Shown here: piece by piece, positions 26,077 to 34,975 of the stretch
How the letters are laid out: the number at the start of each line of letters is the position of its first letter
Numbering within the stretch: position 1 is the stretch's first letter
Origin: an uncultured SAR116 cluster alpha proteobacterium
GTDB taxonomy: Bacteria > Pseudomonadota > Alphaproteobacteria > Puniceispirillales > Marisalimonadaceae
Direction of reading: 5' to 3'
Length of the DNA stretch: 64,000 bases
Assembly (NCBI GenBank): GCA_902619615.1
Contig: CACNFD010000002.1
Span: 1 to 64,000, forward strand
The notes under the pieces: generated by a model
What the model saw: the letters and a program-made list of their open reading frames with translations, nothing else
What the model was told of the DNA's origin: nothing
Databases searched by the model: none
Position numbers and translations under genes: made by a program

Positions 26077-26598
26077 TTAATAAGTCAAATCTTTAATTCT
26101 TAGTTCAGCAATTTTGTGAATTTCACTAATAGCAGTTTCAAATTCTTTAGTTTTACTGTTATTAACCCTCTTTTGCATATTATCTATGATCTGATTTTTA
26201 TTTAAACCTTTTACTGCAATTATAAATGGAAATTTAAATTTTAATCTATATTCATTGTTGAGATTACTTAAAATTTTAAATTCTTCATCAGAGCATTGAT
26301 CTAAACCAGCAGACTTTTGTTCATCTTCTGAAAACTTTGTTAATTTTTCTTTTTTTTGAAGTTTTTTCCCAAGTTCAGGATGAGCATTAATCAAAATTAA
26401 TTTCTCTGTTTCTGAAGAATCATCAACTATTTTTTTCATCATCAATTGTAATTCTTCTTTTGTTTGAATCTCACTAATATTCTCATTTAACAATCTTTCT
26501 GGTACCCATTTAGAATGCTCATAAACGCTTTTTAGTAGATCTATTATTTCTTCTCTTTCCATTTTTTTAGAAAGAAATTTGAAAGTTTTATTGTACAT
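26077..26598 (-). CDS. uraD: OHCU decarboxylase
   Basis: The helical protein carries the OHCU decarboxylase motifs LLKSVYEHSKWVPERLL and LINAHPELGKK, where the His in HPELG is catalytic, and the C-terminal IIDNMQKRVNNSKTKEFETAISEIHKIAELRI. It converts 2-oxo-4-hydroxy-4-carboxy-5-ureidoimidazoline to S-allantoin, the third step after urate hydroxylase and HIU hydrolase. The ORF track begins at 26637, but the ATG at 26598 has an AGG ribosome binding site seven bases before it and fits the family N-terminus, giving 173 residues. It is divergent from uraH and heads the reverse operon. Confidence 0.93.
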   Translation of the reverse strand: MYNKTFKFLSKKMEREEIIDLLKSVYEHSKWVPERLLNENISEIQTKEELQLMMKKIVDDSSETEKLILINAHPELGKKLQKKEKLTKFSEDEQKSAGLDQCSDEEFKILSNLNNEYRLKFKFPFIIAVKGLNKNQIIDNMQKRVNNSKTKEFETAISEIHKIAELRIKDLTY

Positions 26599-26666
26599 TA
26601 TTTTACCTGTCATTATTATGTCAGTGAATTTAAGCATACTTTATACAAATTTAAATAGAGAAAAAT

Positions 26667-27017
26667 ATGGCGGGTCTTTCAACTCATGTTTTAGATACTA
26701 GCAAGGGTAAACCGGCAGTAGAATTAAAAATTGAATTGTACAAAATATTGGATATTGAGAAAATTTTGATCAAAACTGTTTTGACTAATGAGGATGGTAG
26801 AATTGACGAACCATTGTTATCTGCTGAAAGCTTAGAGGAAAGTCATTATGAATTATTATTTTTTGCTGGTGATTATCTGAAAAAACAAGATAGTGACCTT
26901 AAACATGTTTTTCTTGACAAAATACCCATTAGATTTTTTGTAAATAATAAATCTGAACATTACCATGTACCACTATTACTATCTCCTTTTGGCTATAGTA
27001 CTTATAGAGGGAGCTAA
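26667..27017 (+). CDS. uraH: 5-hydroxyisourate hydrolase (transthyretin-like)
   Basis: The 116-residue protein is a typical HIUase: LSTHVLDTSKGKPA at the N-terminus and the signature YHVPLLLSPFGYSTYRGS at the C-terminus, with the catalytic His in each. It hydrolyses 5-hydroxyisourate, the product of PuuD, to OHCU. It opens the forward purine operon and is followed by puuD after three bases. No signal peptide is present, so it acts in the cytoplasm. Confidence 0.97.
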   Translation: MAGLSTHVLDTSKGKPAVELKIELYKILDIEKILIKTVLTNEDGRIDEPLLSAESLEESHYELLFFAGDYLKKQDSDLKHVFLDKIPIRFFVNNKSEHYHVPLLLSPFGYSTYRGS

Positions 27018-27020
27018 TTT

Positions 27021-28244
27021 TTGATATTTTTATTGGAAGAATGGACTGAACTAATTTTGAGATGGTTCCATGTCATTGCAGGTATTGCATGGATTGGCTC
27101 AAGCTTTTATTTTATTGCTTTAGATTTAAGTTTAAAACAAAATAAAAATCTTCCAGATAAATCTCATGGAGAAGCTTGGCAAGTTCATGGAGGTGGTTTT
27201 TATCACTTAGTTAAATATCTTGTTGCACCTTCAAAAATGCCTTCAGAATTAACCTGGTTTAAATGGGAAGCCTATGCAACTTGGGTTTCAGGTTTTGCTT
27301 TGTTAGCTCTTATATATTATGCAGGTGCTGAATTATACATGATTGATATTGTCAAATATGATTTAGAAAAATATGAAGCTGTAATAATTTCATTATTGGG
27401 CGTCGTCTTTGGTTGGGTAATTTATGATTTTGTGTGCAGATTATCATTAAAAACAAATGTCTATGTATTAATCAGCTCTATATTTATTTTAATCACTGTC
27501 ATGTCGTGGGCTTATTCTGAAATATTTAGTTATAGAGGAGCATTTATGCAGATAGGTACAGTTTTAGGTACTATCATGGTTGCTAATGTTCTTATGATCA
27601 TAATTCCTGGTCAAAAAAAAGTTGTAGCTAGTTTGTTAGCAAATGAAACCCCTAACCCAATTCATGGTGCTATTGCTAAACAACGATCTCTTCATAACAA
27701 TTACTTAACATTGCCAGTGATTTTTATAATGATTTCAAATCATTATCCTTTAATTTATGCTACAAAATATTCTTGGATAATCATTTCAATTATTTTAATA
27801 ATTGGAGCACTCATTAGACATTTTTTTAATATTAAACATACTGGAGTCAAACCACCTTATTGGGTATGTGTTCCAATAATTATTCTAGGATCAATAATTT
27901 TTTATATTTCAGACTTGGGTAAACCAAAACTAAATAACGTAAAAAACACAGCTACTTTGATCGAACTAATCCCAGCAAAAACTTTGGTAAGTGCTCAAGA
28001 GATTATTGTATCTAAATGTTCAATGTGTCATGCAAAAGAGCCTTTATGGGAAAACATGAAAAATGCTCCAAAATTAGTCAATTTAGAAACACCTACAGAT
28101 ATAATAAACAATATTGATAATATATATAAACAGTCTGTGCTATCATATGCCATGCCACCCGGGAATATTTCTTTTCTTGAAGAAAATGAAAGAAGTTTAA
28201 TTAATCAACTTTATATGAGTGTTCATAATCTGAAAAATAAATAG
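27021..28244 (+). CDS. puuD: Urate hydroxylase PuuD with C-terminal cytochrome c domain
   Basis: The 407-residue protein has about eight membrane helices in its first 300 residues, with conserved WFHVIAGIAWIGSSFYF and GEAWQVHGGGFYHLVKY histidines, and a C-terminal c-type haem domain with CSMCH at residues 333-337 and a likely Met ligand in YAMPPGN. This is the PuuD architecture, which oxidises urate to 5-hydroxyisourate and hands electrons to the respiratory chain instead of making hydrogen peroxide as soluble uricases do. The TTG start is supported by GGGAG seven bases before it. Confidence 0.95.
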   Translation: MIFLLEEWTELILRWFHVIAGIAWIGSSFYFIALDLSLKQNKNLPDKSHGEAWQVHGGGFYHLVKYLVAPSKMPSELTWFKWEAYATWVSGFALLALIYYAGAELYMIDIVKYDLEKYEAVIISLLGVVFGWVIYDFVCRLSLKTNVYVLISSIFILITVMSWAYSEIFSYRGAFMQIGTVLGTIMVANVLMIIIPGQKKVVASLLANETPNPIHGAIAKQRSLHNNYLTLPVIFIMISNHYPLIYATKYSWIIISIILIIGALIRHFFNIKHTGVKPPYWVCVPIIILGSIIFYISDLGKPKLNNVKNTATLIELIPAKTLVSAQEIIVSKCSMCHAKEPLWENMKNAPKLVNLETPTDIINNIDNIYKQSVLSYAMPPGNISFLEENERSLINQLYMSVHNLKNK

Positions 28245-28261
28245 TCATTGGAGTGTAGTTC

Positions 28262-29668
28262 ATGAAAATCTTTGACATAATTTTTAAAAATGGAAAAACA
28301 GTAACTGAAAATGGTCTAGAAGACTGCGACATTGCCGTCGCTGACGGAAAAATTCGTGAAATAGGCGAGATTAATGCTGACGCAAAAATTGTAGAGGATG
28401 TTTCTAACCTATTAGTTCTGCCTGGCGGTATAGACGCCCATGTCCACATAGATCAACCATCAGGACCAGACGTTGAAATGGCTGACAACTTTCAAAGCGC
28501 TACAAAATCTGCCGCGGCTGGAGGTAATACCACAGTTTTACCTTTTGCTATGCAAGAAAAAGGACAATCCCTCAGAGAATGTGTAGAAAGTTATCATAAA
28601 AAAGCTAATGGGAATTTGTTTGTAGATACTTCATTTCACTTAATTATAAGTGACCCCTCACCACAAGTTTTAGGACAAGAACTCCCTGCACTAGCTAGAG
28701 ATGGTTATACCTCTTTCAAAGTATTTATGACATATGACGATCTGGTATTAAATGATGAAGAACTCTTGAAAGTTTTCGAAGTTGCTAAAAATGAGAAAAC
28801 GTTAGTTATGGTCCATGCTGAAGGATATGATGCTATTAGATTTTTAACAAAAAAATTAGAAGATGAAGGAAAATTAGCACCTTATTATCATGGTTTGTCT
28901 AGGCCTGAGATCGTGGAAAGAGAAGCAACGCACAGAGCCATAAGTCATGCCCAAATAGTTGATATTCCAATTGTAATTGTTCACGTTTCGGGAGAGGAGG
29001 CACTATCTCAAATTAAATGGGCAAAAGATAAAGGAATTAAAATTTTTTCTGAAACTTGCCCTCAGTATATTTGTTTAACTGAAGATGATATGAAGGGATT
29101 AAATATGGATTTTGAGGGAGCAAAATACGTATGCTCACCTCCGCCAAGAGACTTGGAAAGTCAACAGGCTATTTGGGATGGATTAATCGATGGAACTTTT
29201 GATATCTTTTCATCAGATCATTGCCCATTCCGTTTTAAAGATAGTAAGGGTAAAGACAGGCCTGGAGCAAGAACATCATTTAAATGGGTCCCAAATGGTA
29301 TCCCAGGAGTGGAAACAAGATTGCCAATTTTGTTTTCTGAAGGAGTAAGCAAAAATAGAATCAGCTTGGAAAGGTTTGTAGAGCTAACTTCTACTAATCC
29401 TGCCAAAATGTATGGACTTTATCCTCAAAAAGGATCAATTAAAGTTGGATCTGATGCTGATATAACAATTTGGGATCCTAATAAAAAAAATAAAATTCAA
29501 CAAATTAATCTAAGCCATGGCTCTGATTATACGCCTTATGAAGGTTTAGATATTACTGGATGGCCAATACAAACTTGGTTAAGAGGTAATAAAATTTACG
29601 ATCAGAATGAATTCATAGTTAACAAAAATTTAGGAAAATATATTTCTAGAGATTTTTGTATGCTTTAA
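28262..29668 (+). CDS. Dihydropyrimidinase / D-hydantoinase family amidohydrolase
   Basis: The 468-residue cyclic amidohydrolase has the binuclear metal site DAHVHIDQPSG, the carboxylated Lys in SFKVFMTYDDL, His in MVHAEGYDA and VHVSGEEAL, and Asp in SSDHCPFRF. Members open dihydropyrimidines, hydantoins or allantoin. Canonical DHPases have HAENGD where this protein has HAEGYD. Its place between puuD and allantoicase makes allantoin or a related hydantoin the most likely substrate, although a PuuE-type allantoinase is encoded in the divergent operon. GGAG precedes the ATG by eight bases. Confidence 0.92.
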   Translation: MKIFDIIFKNGKTVTENGLEDCDIAVADGKIREIGEINADAKIVEDVSNLLVLPGGIDAHVHIDQPSGPDVEMADNFQSATKSAAAGGNTTVLPFAMQEKGQSLRECVESYHKKANGNLFVDTSFHLIISDPSPQVLGQELPALARDGYTSFKVFMTYDDLVLNDEELLKVFEVAKNEKTLVMVHAEGYDAIRFLTKKLEDEGKLAPYYHGLSRPEIVEREATHRAISHAQIVDIPIVIVHVSGEEALSQIKWAKDKGIKIFSETCPQYICLTEDDMKGLNMDFEGAKYVCSPPPRDLESQQAIWDGLIDGTFDIFSSDHCPFRFKDSKGKDRPGARTSFKWVPNGIPGVETRLPILFSEGVSKNRISLERFVELTSTNPAKMYGLYPQKGSIKVGSDADITIWDPNKKNKIQQINLSHGSDYTPYEGLDITGWPIQTWLRGNKIYDQNEFIVNKNLGKYISRDFCML

Positions 29669-29683
29669 ATAAATAGGAAAAAA

Positions 29684-30676
29684 ATGAGCACTAACAATAT
29701 AAATCAAAATTTAACTAATCTAGCTTCTCCAAAAATTGGTACAAAAATAATTGAAGTTTCTGATGATTTTTTCGGTGAAGCTTCCCGTATGCTAGATGAC
29801 AAAGAGCCAGTCTTCATTGAAGATAAGTATGATGAGCATGGAAAGTGGATGGATGGATGGGAGAGTAAAAGAAGAAGAGATGGTGGCAATGATTGGGCTA
29901 TAATAGAATTAGGATCTCCAGGAATTATTACTGAGATAGATATTGATACAAGTTTTTTTACCGGAAATTTTCCTCCTTTTGCTTCAATTGAAGGTCTATA
30001 TAGTGATCAAAAACCTAGGAAAGACTCTGACTGGATTGAAATACTCTCTAAAACATCTTTAAAAGGTGATTCCAGTAATAAATTTAAAATTAAATCAAAA
30101 ACAAAAGTTAATTACATAAAATTACAAATTTTTCCTGACGGAGGAGTTGCAAGATTAAGATTATTTGGTGAAGTAAAACTTAATTGGGAGAATTATGATA
30201 ATAAAAATGATCTAATTGAATTATCATCTTTAAAATTAGGTGGTTCTATTGTTGCTTATAATAATGCTCATTATGGTGACGTATCTGCTCTTCTATCTCA
30301 TGGAAGAGGAAAAACAATGGGTGATGGATGGGAAACTAGAAGGAGAAGAGAACCTGGAAATGACTGGATTATAATTAAATTAGCAACCAAGGGTCTGATA
30401 AAAAAAATTGAAATAGATACTGCTCATTTTAAAGGAAATTATCCAGATCAAGCATCATTGCAAGTTTCAAACTTTGACAAAAACAAAGGTTTAGAAGAAC
30501 TGATTAATGACTCACATAACTGGAAATACATCTTGGATAAATCAAAACTTCAAGCAGACAATATACATAATTACGAAGTTGATGATACGTCAATTAAAGA
30601 TGTAACTCATGTCAGATTAAATATTTATCCTGACGGAGGAGTATCAAGATTAAGAATTTTTGGTTTAAAATTATAA
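29684..30676 (+). CDS. alc: Allantoicase
   Basis: The 330-residue protein is built from two copies of the allantoicase domain. Each contains the near-identical motif GWESKRRRDGGNDWAIIELG (first) and GWETRRRREPGNDWIIIKL (second), a DTSFFTGN/DTAHFKGN strand and a PDGGVARLRLFG/PDGGVSRLRIFG end. It hydrolyses allantoate to S-ureidoglycolate and urea. Length matches the bacterial enzyme. It lies between the hydantoinase gene (15-base gap) and allA (1-base gap). Confidence 0.97.
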   Translation: MSTNNINQNLTNLASPKIGTKIIEVSDDFFGEASRMLDDKEPVFIEDKYDEHGKWMDGWESKRRRDGGNDWAIIELGSPGIITEIDIDTSFFTGNFPPFASIEGLYSDQKPRKDSDWIEILSKTSLKGDSSNKFKIKSKTKVNYIKLQIFPDGGVARLRLFGEVKLNWENYDNKNDLIELSSLKLGGSIVAYNNAHYGDVSALLSHGRGKTMGDGWETRRRREPGNDWIIIKLATKGLIKKIEIDTAHFKGNYPDQASLQVSNFDKNKGLEELINDSHNWKYILDKSKLQADNIHNYEVDDTSIKDVTHVRLNIYPDGGVSRLRIFGLKL

Positions 30677-30677
30677 A

Positions 30678-31190
30678 ATGAATAATATTCCAATTGAAAA
30701 ATTAGATTCTAATATTTTTTCTAGATTTGGGAATGTTTTAGAAAAGAAAAATGCATCAGAATTGCGTTCTATCAATCAAGGAACTACTACTAGATATCAT
30801 AACATTTCAAAGTTAGATTTAGAAAGTAAATATGGAAATTCAGGTATTTCTATCTTTTCTGGTTTACCAAGAGAACTTCCTATAGAAATAAAGATTATGG
30901 AAAAACATCCTGTTGCCTCACAAAGTTTTCTTCCAATTCAAGATTATGATTGGTTAATAGTTGTTAGTGAGGAAAAAAATGAATTACCAAATTTAGATAC
31001 TTTAAGATGTTTCCATGTTAACGGGGATACTGGTGTTACATACAATAAAAATGTTTGGCACCACCCTCTTTTAGTTAAAAAGCAACAAGATTTTTGGGTG
31101 ATTGATAGAATAAATGATCAAGAAGATACTTCTATTAATTTAAAAGAATATCATTTCACAGATAATGAAACTAGATACATAACTCTATAA
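30678..31190 (+). CDS. allA: Ureidoglycolate lyase
   Basis: The 170-residue cupin-like enzyme has the AllA landmarks FSRFGNVLE, MEKHPVASQSFLPI, the SEEK-type loop and GVTYNKNVWHHPLL near the C-terminus. It splits ureidoglycolate into glyoxylate and a second urea. It is the last gene of the forward purine operon; its stop codon overlaps the end of the convergent amidohydrolase gene by six bases. The glyoxylate formed could feed the aminotransferase at 9.4 kb. Confidence 0.95.
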   Translation: MNNIPIEKLDSNIFSRFGNVLEKKNASELRSINQGTTTRYHNISKLDLESKYGNSGISIFSGLPRELPIEIKIMEKHPVASQSFLPIQDYDWLIVVSEEKNELPNLDTLRCFHVNGDTGVTYNKNVWHHPLLVKKQQDFWVIDRINDQEDTSINLKEYHFTDNETRYITL

Positions 31191-32543
31191 ATCCAGCAAT
31201 CTTTTTGATGCAACCTTATGTTTTTCTAAAGATAAATTAAGATCAAAATTATTTAAGTGACCATTTTGAGATATTACCTCTCCATTGCAAATAGTGTAAG
31301 CAGTTTTAGCAGGGGTGCATAATACTAAAGCTGCCAAAGGGTCACTCCAAGCTCCAGACATAGCAATTTTATTCAAATCATATATTGCAAAATCTGCAGC
31401 TTTACCAATAGAAATCTGACCAATATCATTTCTATTTAATACCTCTGCACCACCCCTTGTTGCAGTAAATAATGCTTCTCTTGGTGAAAATTTATTAGCA
31501 CCTAAGTTTACTCTCTGTAACAACATTGCTTGGCGAGCTTCATTTAAAAGATGTCCACTATCATTTGAACTTGAACCGTCTACACCTAAGCCTACTTTCA
31601 CACCTTTATCTATCCAACTTCTCAAAGGAGCTATCCCACTTGCTAACCTCATGTTTGAACAAGGACAATGAGCAATACCAGTACCTGTTCTAGAAAATAA
31701 CTCAATTTCATCTTCATTTAATTTCACACAATGAGCATGCCAAACATCATCTCCAACCCACCCTAAGTCTTCAATATACTCACCTGGGGTCATACCAAAA
31801 TTTTTTTTGGTATAAATAATATCTTCTTTATTTTCTGCTAAATGAGTATGCATACTAACTGAGTAATTTCTAGCTAACTTAGCAGTTTCTTTCATCAAAT
31901 CTTGACTAACGCTAAATGGAGAACATGGTGCTAAAGCAATTTTTAACATTGAAAATTTAGAAGAATCATGAAAATTTTCAATAACCCTTTGGCAATCTTT
32001 TATAATTGAGTTTTCATTTTCAGTAAGTGTGTCTGGCGGAAGTCCTCCGTTACTAACACCTATGCTCATTGAGCCTCTAGTGGCGTGAAATCTGCAACCA
32101 ACCTCACTTGCTGCTTCAATCTGATTTTCAAGCTTTGATCCATTTGGAAAGAGGTATAGATGATCACTAGAAGTAGTACACCCACTAATAACCATTTCAG
32201 ATAATCCAATTAAAGTTGAAATATAAATATCAGAGGGTAATATTTTACTCCAAATAGGATATAAATTTGAAAGCCATCCAAATAATGACTCATTTTGGGA
32301 GCCAGGATAACAGCGTGTTAAATTTTGAAATAAATGATGATGAGTATTTACCAAACCAGGTATAACAACCATTTCATGTGCATCAATTATTAATTCAGGG
32401 TTATAATTAAAATTTTCAAGATCTCCGATGTCAATAATTTTGCCATTTTCACAATAAATAGATTTGTTAGATATTTCTTTTCTTTCATCATCCATTGTTG
32501 CAATTATTTGAGCATTTTTAATTAATAAATTTGCTATTTTCAT
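31185..32543 (-). CDS. 8-oxoguanine deaminase / ATZ-type amidohydrolase
   Basis: The protein is an amidohydrolase-superfamily deaminase with metal ligands in LVNTHHHLFQNLTR, MHTHLAENKED, WHAHCVKL and LGVDGSSSNDSG. The HHHLFQNLTR and SSDHLYLFPNG stretches resemble 8-oxoguanine deaminases and hydroxyatrazine hydrolases more than classical guanine deaminase. Its setting downstream of xdhAB and within a purine cluster supports deamination of an oxidised purine to a xanthine or urate-level product. The track start is 32591, but MKIANLLIKNAQIIATM at 32543 fits the family N-terminus, giving 452 residues. Confidence 0.88.
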   Translation of the reverse strand: MKIANLLIKNAQIIATMDDERKEISNKSIYCENGKIIDIGDLENFNYNPELIIDAHEMVVIPGLVNTHHHLFQNLTRCYPGSQNESLFGWLSNLYPIWSKILPSDIYISTLIGLSEMVISGCTTSSDHLYLFPNGSKLENQIEAASEVGCRFHATRGSMSIGVSNGGLPPDTLTENENSIIKDCQRVIENFHDSSKFSMLKIALAPCSPFSVSQDLMKETAKLARNYSVSMHTHLAENKEDIIYTKKNFGMTPGEYIEDLGWVGDDVWHAHCVKLNEDEIELFSRTGTGIAHCPCSNMRLASGIAPLRSWIDKGVKVGLGVDGSSSNDSGHLLNEARQAMLLQRVNLGANKFSPREALFTATRGGAEVLNRNDIGQISIGKAADFAIYDLNKIAMSGAWSDPLAALVLCTPAKTAYTICNGEVISQNGHLNNFDLNLSLEKHKVASKRLLDL

Positions 32544-32681
32544 ACTAAAGCTCGAAAATTTTTTGTGTTTTAATGTAACAATATTTATCAAACTTTAAAA
32601 TGTATAATTATAGTAGAGATGAAAAGTAAAATTTTCACGAATTCCAAAAGAAGCAATTGTTAGAGAAAATGTTGTTGATAA

Positions 32682-34973
32682 CTAAACTTTTAAGACTTTC
32701 AAAATTTCAGATGGAGTAGCAGGAGTATTGAGAAGCTCAGGTCTTGAATTTGTTGAAGAAGCCCTGATTGCGTCTTTCAGCGCCAGAAAATGAGAAATTG
32801 CAAGTAGTAGAGGCGGCTCACCAACAGCTTTTGATCTAAAGATGGTTTTTTCTTCATTATCTGCTTTTTCTAGTAATTTGACATTGAAGGTTTGAGGAAT
32901 ATCTCTACTCCCAGGTAATTTATATGTAGACGGCCCAGTTGTAAGTAATTTTCCTTCTTTGGAAAAACATAATTCTTCACATGTCAACCACCCCAAACCT
33001 TGAATAAAACCTCCTTCAATTTGACCGATATCAATATTTTCATTAAGGGAATTTCCACAATCTTGAACAATATCAGCTCTTAGTATTCTACTCTCTCCGG
33101 TATTTATATCTAATAAGGCCTCAGAAATTGCAGCTCCCCATGTAAAATAAAAATAAGGATGACCCCTCAACTTACCTTGATCCCATGAAATTTTGGGAGT
33201 TTTATAGTAACCTGTAGAAGATAAAGAAATTCGATTTTCCCAACAGGAAAAGGCTAACTCAGAAAAAGACAAACTTCTGTTACCACAAATAATTCTGCCT
33301 TCACCAAGAACAATATCTTTTTTATTTTTTTTAAATAATTTTGCAGCATGCTCGATCATTCTATTTTTAATAACATTTGATGCGTTCCATGCAGCCATTC
33401 CATTTAAATCTGAACCAGAAGAAGCTGCTGTAGCTGAGGTGTTTGGTACTTCTGCAGTATTTGTTGAAGTAATGTGAATTTGTTCAAGAGGAACCTTAAA
33501 ACATTCAGCAACTACTTGGGCAACTTTAATGAATAACCCTTGGCCCATCTCAGTCCCACCGTGATTTAGTCTAATTGATCCATCAGAGTATACATGAACT
33601 AACGCTCCTCCTTGATTTAATGATGGTTTATTGAATGAAATGCCAAACTTTGCTGGCATGAGGGCAATACCTTTTCTAAAAGGCAAATTATTAGCTTTTT
33701 GATTTAAGTTATACTTATTAATATTTTTAAGTCTGTTTTTATAATCACTTAACTTATAGACCTCGTCTAAAATCCTATCAATTTTCAAGTTTTTTACAAT
33801 TTGACCGTATGGTGTTTTAAGACCATTTAATTTTGAGTAATAGTTGATTTTACGAATTTCATCTATTGGCTTTTGTAAATATTGACTAACTGAATAAAGT
33901 ATATTTTCAATAGTCAACATTCCTTGTGGACCGCCAAAACCTCTAAAGGCTGTATTTGAAACTGTATTGGTTTTACACACATACCCAATAGCTTTTAGTG
34001 ATTTTATAAAGTAACAATTATCAAGATGAGTTAAAGCTCTTGTCATTACAGGCCCCGAAAGGTCTAAAACATTACCACCATTACTTAAAAGTTTTATATC
34101 CAAAGCCAAAACCTTGCCAGTAACTGTAAATCCTACGGTGTAATATATTTTAAAGTCATGTCTTTTTCCTGAAGCTGTCATATCAATATGTCTGTTAAGA
34201 CGTATTTTTACAGGTTTTTGTGTTAAATAGGCTCCCAAAGCAGACATTGCGGCAAAAATAGTTGCTTGGCTCTCTTTTCCGCCGAATCCACCTCCTAACC
34301 TTCTAACTTTACTATCAATTTTAGCTGATGGAATATTTAACACCTTTCCAACACCGTGTTGAACCTCAGTAGGATGCTGAGTACTTGACCAAACAACGTA
34401 TTCGTCATTTTCTCCAGGAAAAGTTATGGCAACATGAGTTTCTAAATAAAAGTGATCTTGTCCACCAATTTCAAAATCACCAGATAAAGTAAAATTTGAT
34501 TTAGACATATCTTTTTTTATGTTGCCTTTTTCTAAAATCATTGGATCTTCTAAAAAAGATTTTTGTTCATAAGCGTCATCTAAATTAAGAATAGGTTTAG
34601 TTGTAAGCTCCAGTTCAATTTCAACTAAGCTGCTCGCATAAATGGCTTCTTGATGTGTTTTTGCCAAAACAATCGCGACTGGTTGGCCTAAATATGAAAA
34701 AAAATCGTCTGCTAGAATAGGCTCACCATTTTTGATAGGACCAATCTCATTTTCGCCAGGGATGTTTTTTGCTGTTATTATTTTTGTAAAAAATGGTAGA
34801 TCTTTTAGTTTATCAGAATTAATTTTTTTTATTTTTCCACATGCAACTTTTGATAGAACGGGAGCTCCATGCAATAAATTTTCTTGCTCAGGCATATCGT
34901 CTATATAAATAGCCTGACCAGTGGAGTGCCTTAAAGAAGAATCGTGAATTGGAATTTTATTTAAATTATTCAT
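32682..34973 (-). CDS. xdhB: Xanthine dehydrogenase molybdenum-binding subunit
   Basis: The 763-residue subunit carries the Moco motifs GGQDHFYLETHVA, RLGGGFGGKESQATIFA with the substrate-site Glu, NTAFRGFGGPQG with the Arg that orients xanthine, the GGTEMGQGL pterin loop and the catalytic Glu in KAVGEPPLLLAI. These place it with true xanthine dehydrogenases. It oxidises hypoxanthine to xanthine and xanthine to urate with XdhA. It starts three bases after xdhA. No xdhC insertion chaperone is found next to it. Confidence 0.95.
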   Translation of the reverse strand: MNNLNKIPIHDSSLRHSTGQAIYIDDMPEQENLLHGAPVLSKVACGKIKKINSDKLKDLPFFTKIITAKNIPGENEIGPIKNGEPILADDFFSYLGQPVAIVLAKTHQEAIYASSLVEIELELTTKPILNLDDAYEQKSFLEDPMILEKGNIKKDMSKSNFTLSGDFEIGGQDHFYLETHVAITFPGENDEYVVWSSTQHPTEVQHGVGKVLNIPSAKIDSKVRRLGGGFGGKESQATIFAAMSALGAYLTQKPVKIRLNRHIDMTASGKRHDFKIYYTVGFTVTGKVLALDIKLLSNGGNVLDLSGPVMTRALTHLDNCYFIKSLKAIGYVCKTNTVSNTAFRGFGGPQGMLTIENILYSVSQYLQKPIDEIRKINYYSKLNGLKTPYGQIVKNLKIDRILDEVYKLSDYKNRLKNINKYNLNQKANNLPFRKGIALMPAKFGISFNKPSLNQGGALVHVYSDGSIRLNHGGTEMGQGLFIKVAQVVAECFKVPLEQIHITSTNTAEVPNTSATAASSGSDLNGMAAWNASNVIKNRMIEHAAKLFKKNKKDIVLGEGRIICGNRSLSFSELAFSCWENRISLSSTGYYKTPKISWDQGKLRGHPYFYFTWGAAISEALLDINTGESRILRADIVQDCGNSLNENIDIGQIEGGFIQGLGWLTCEELCFSKEGKLLTTGPSTYKLPGSRDIPQTFNVKLLEKADNEEKTIFRSKAVGEPPLLLAISHFLALKDAIRASSTNSRPELLNTPATPSEILKVLKV

Positions 34974-34975
34974 TC

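Noticed and set aside
26599-26666. Promoter for the divergent uraD and uraH operons
   Set aside because: A TATACA is present at 26642 but no acceptable -35 at the right distance; TGTCA repeats seen there are too short to call an operator.
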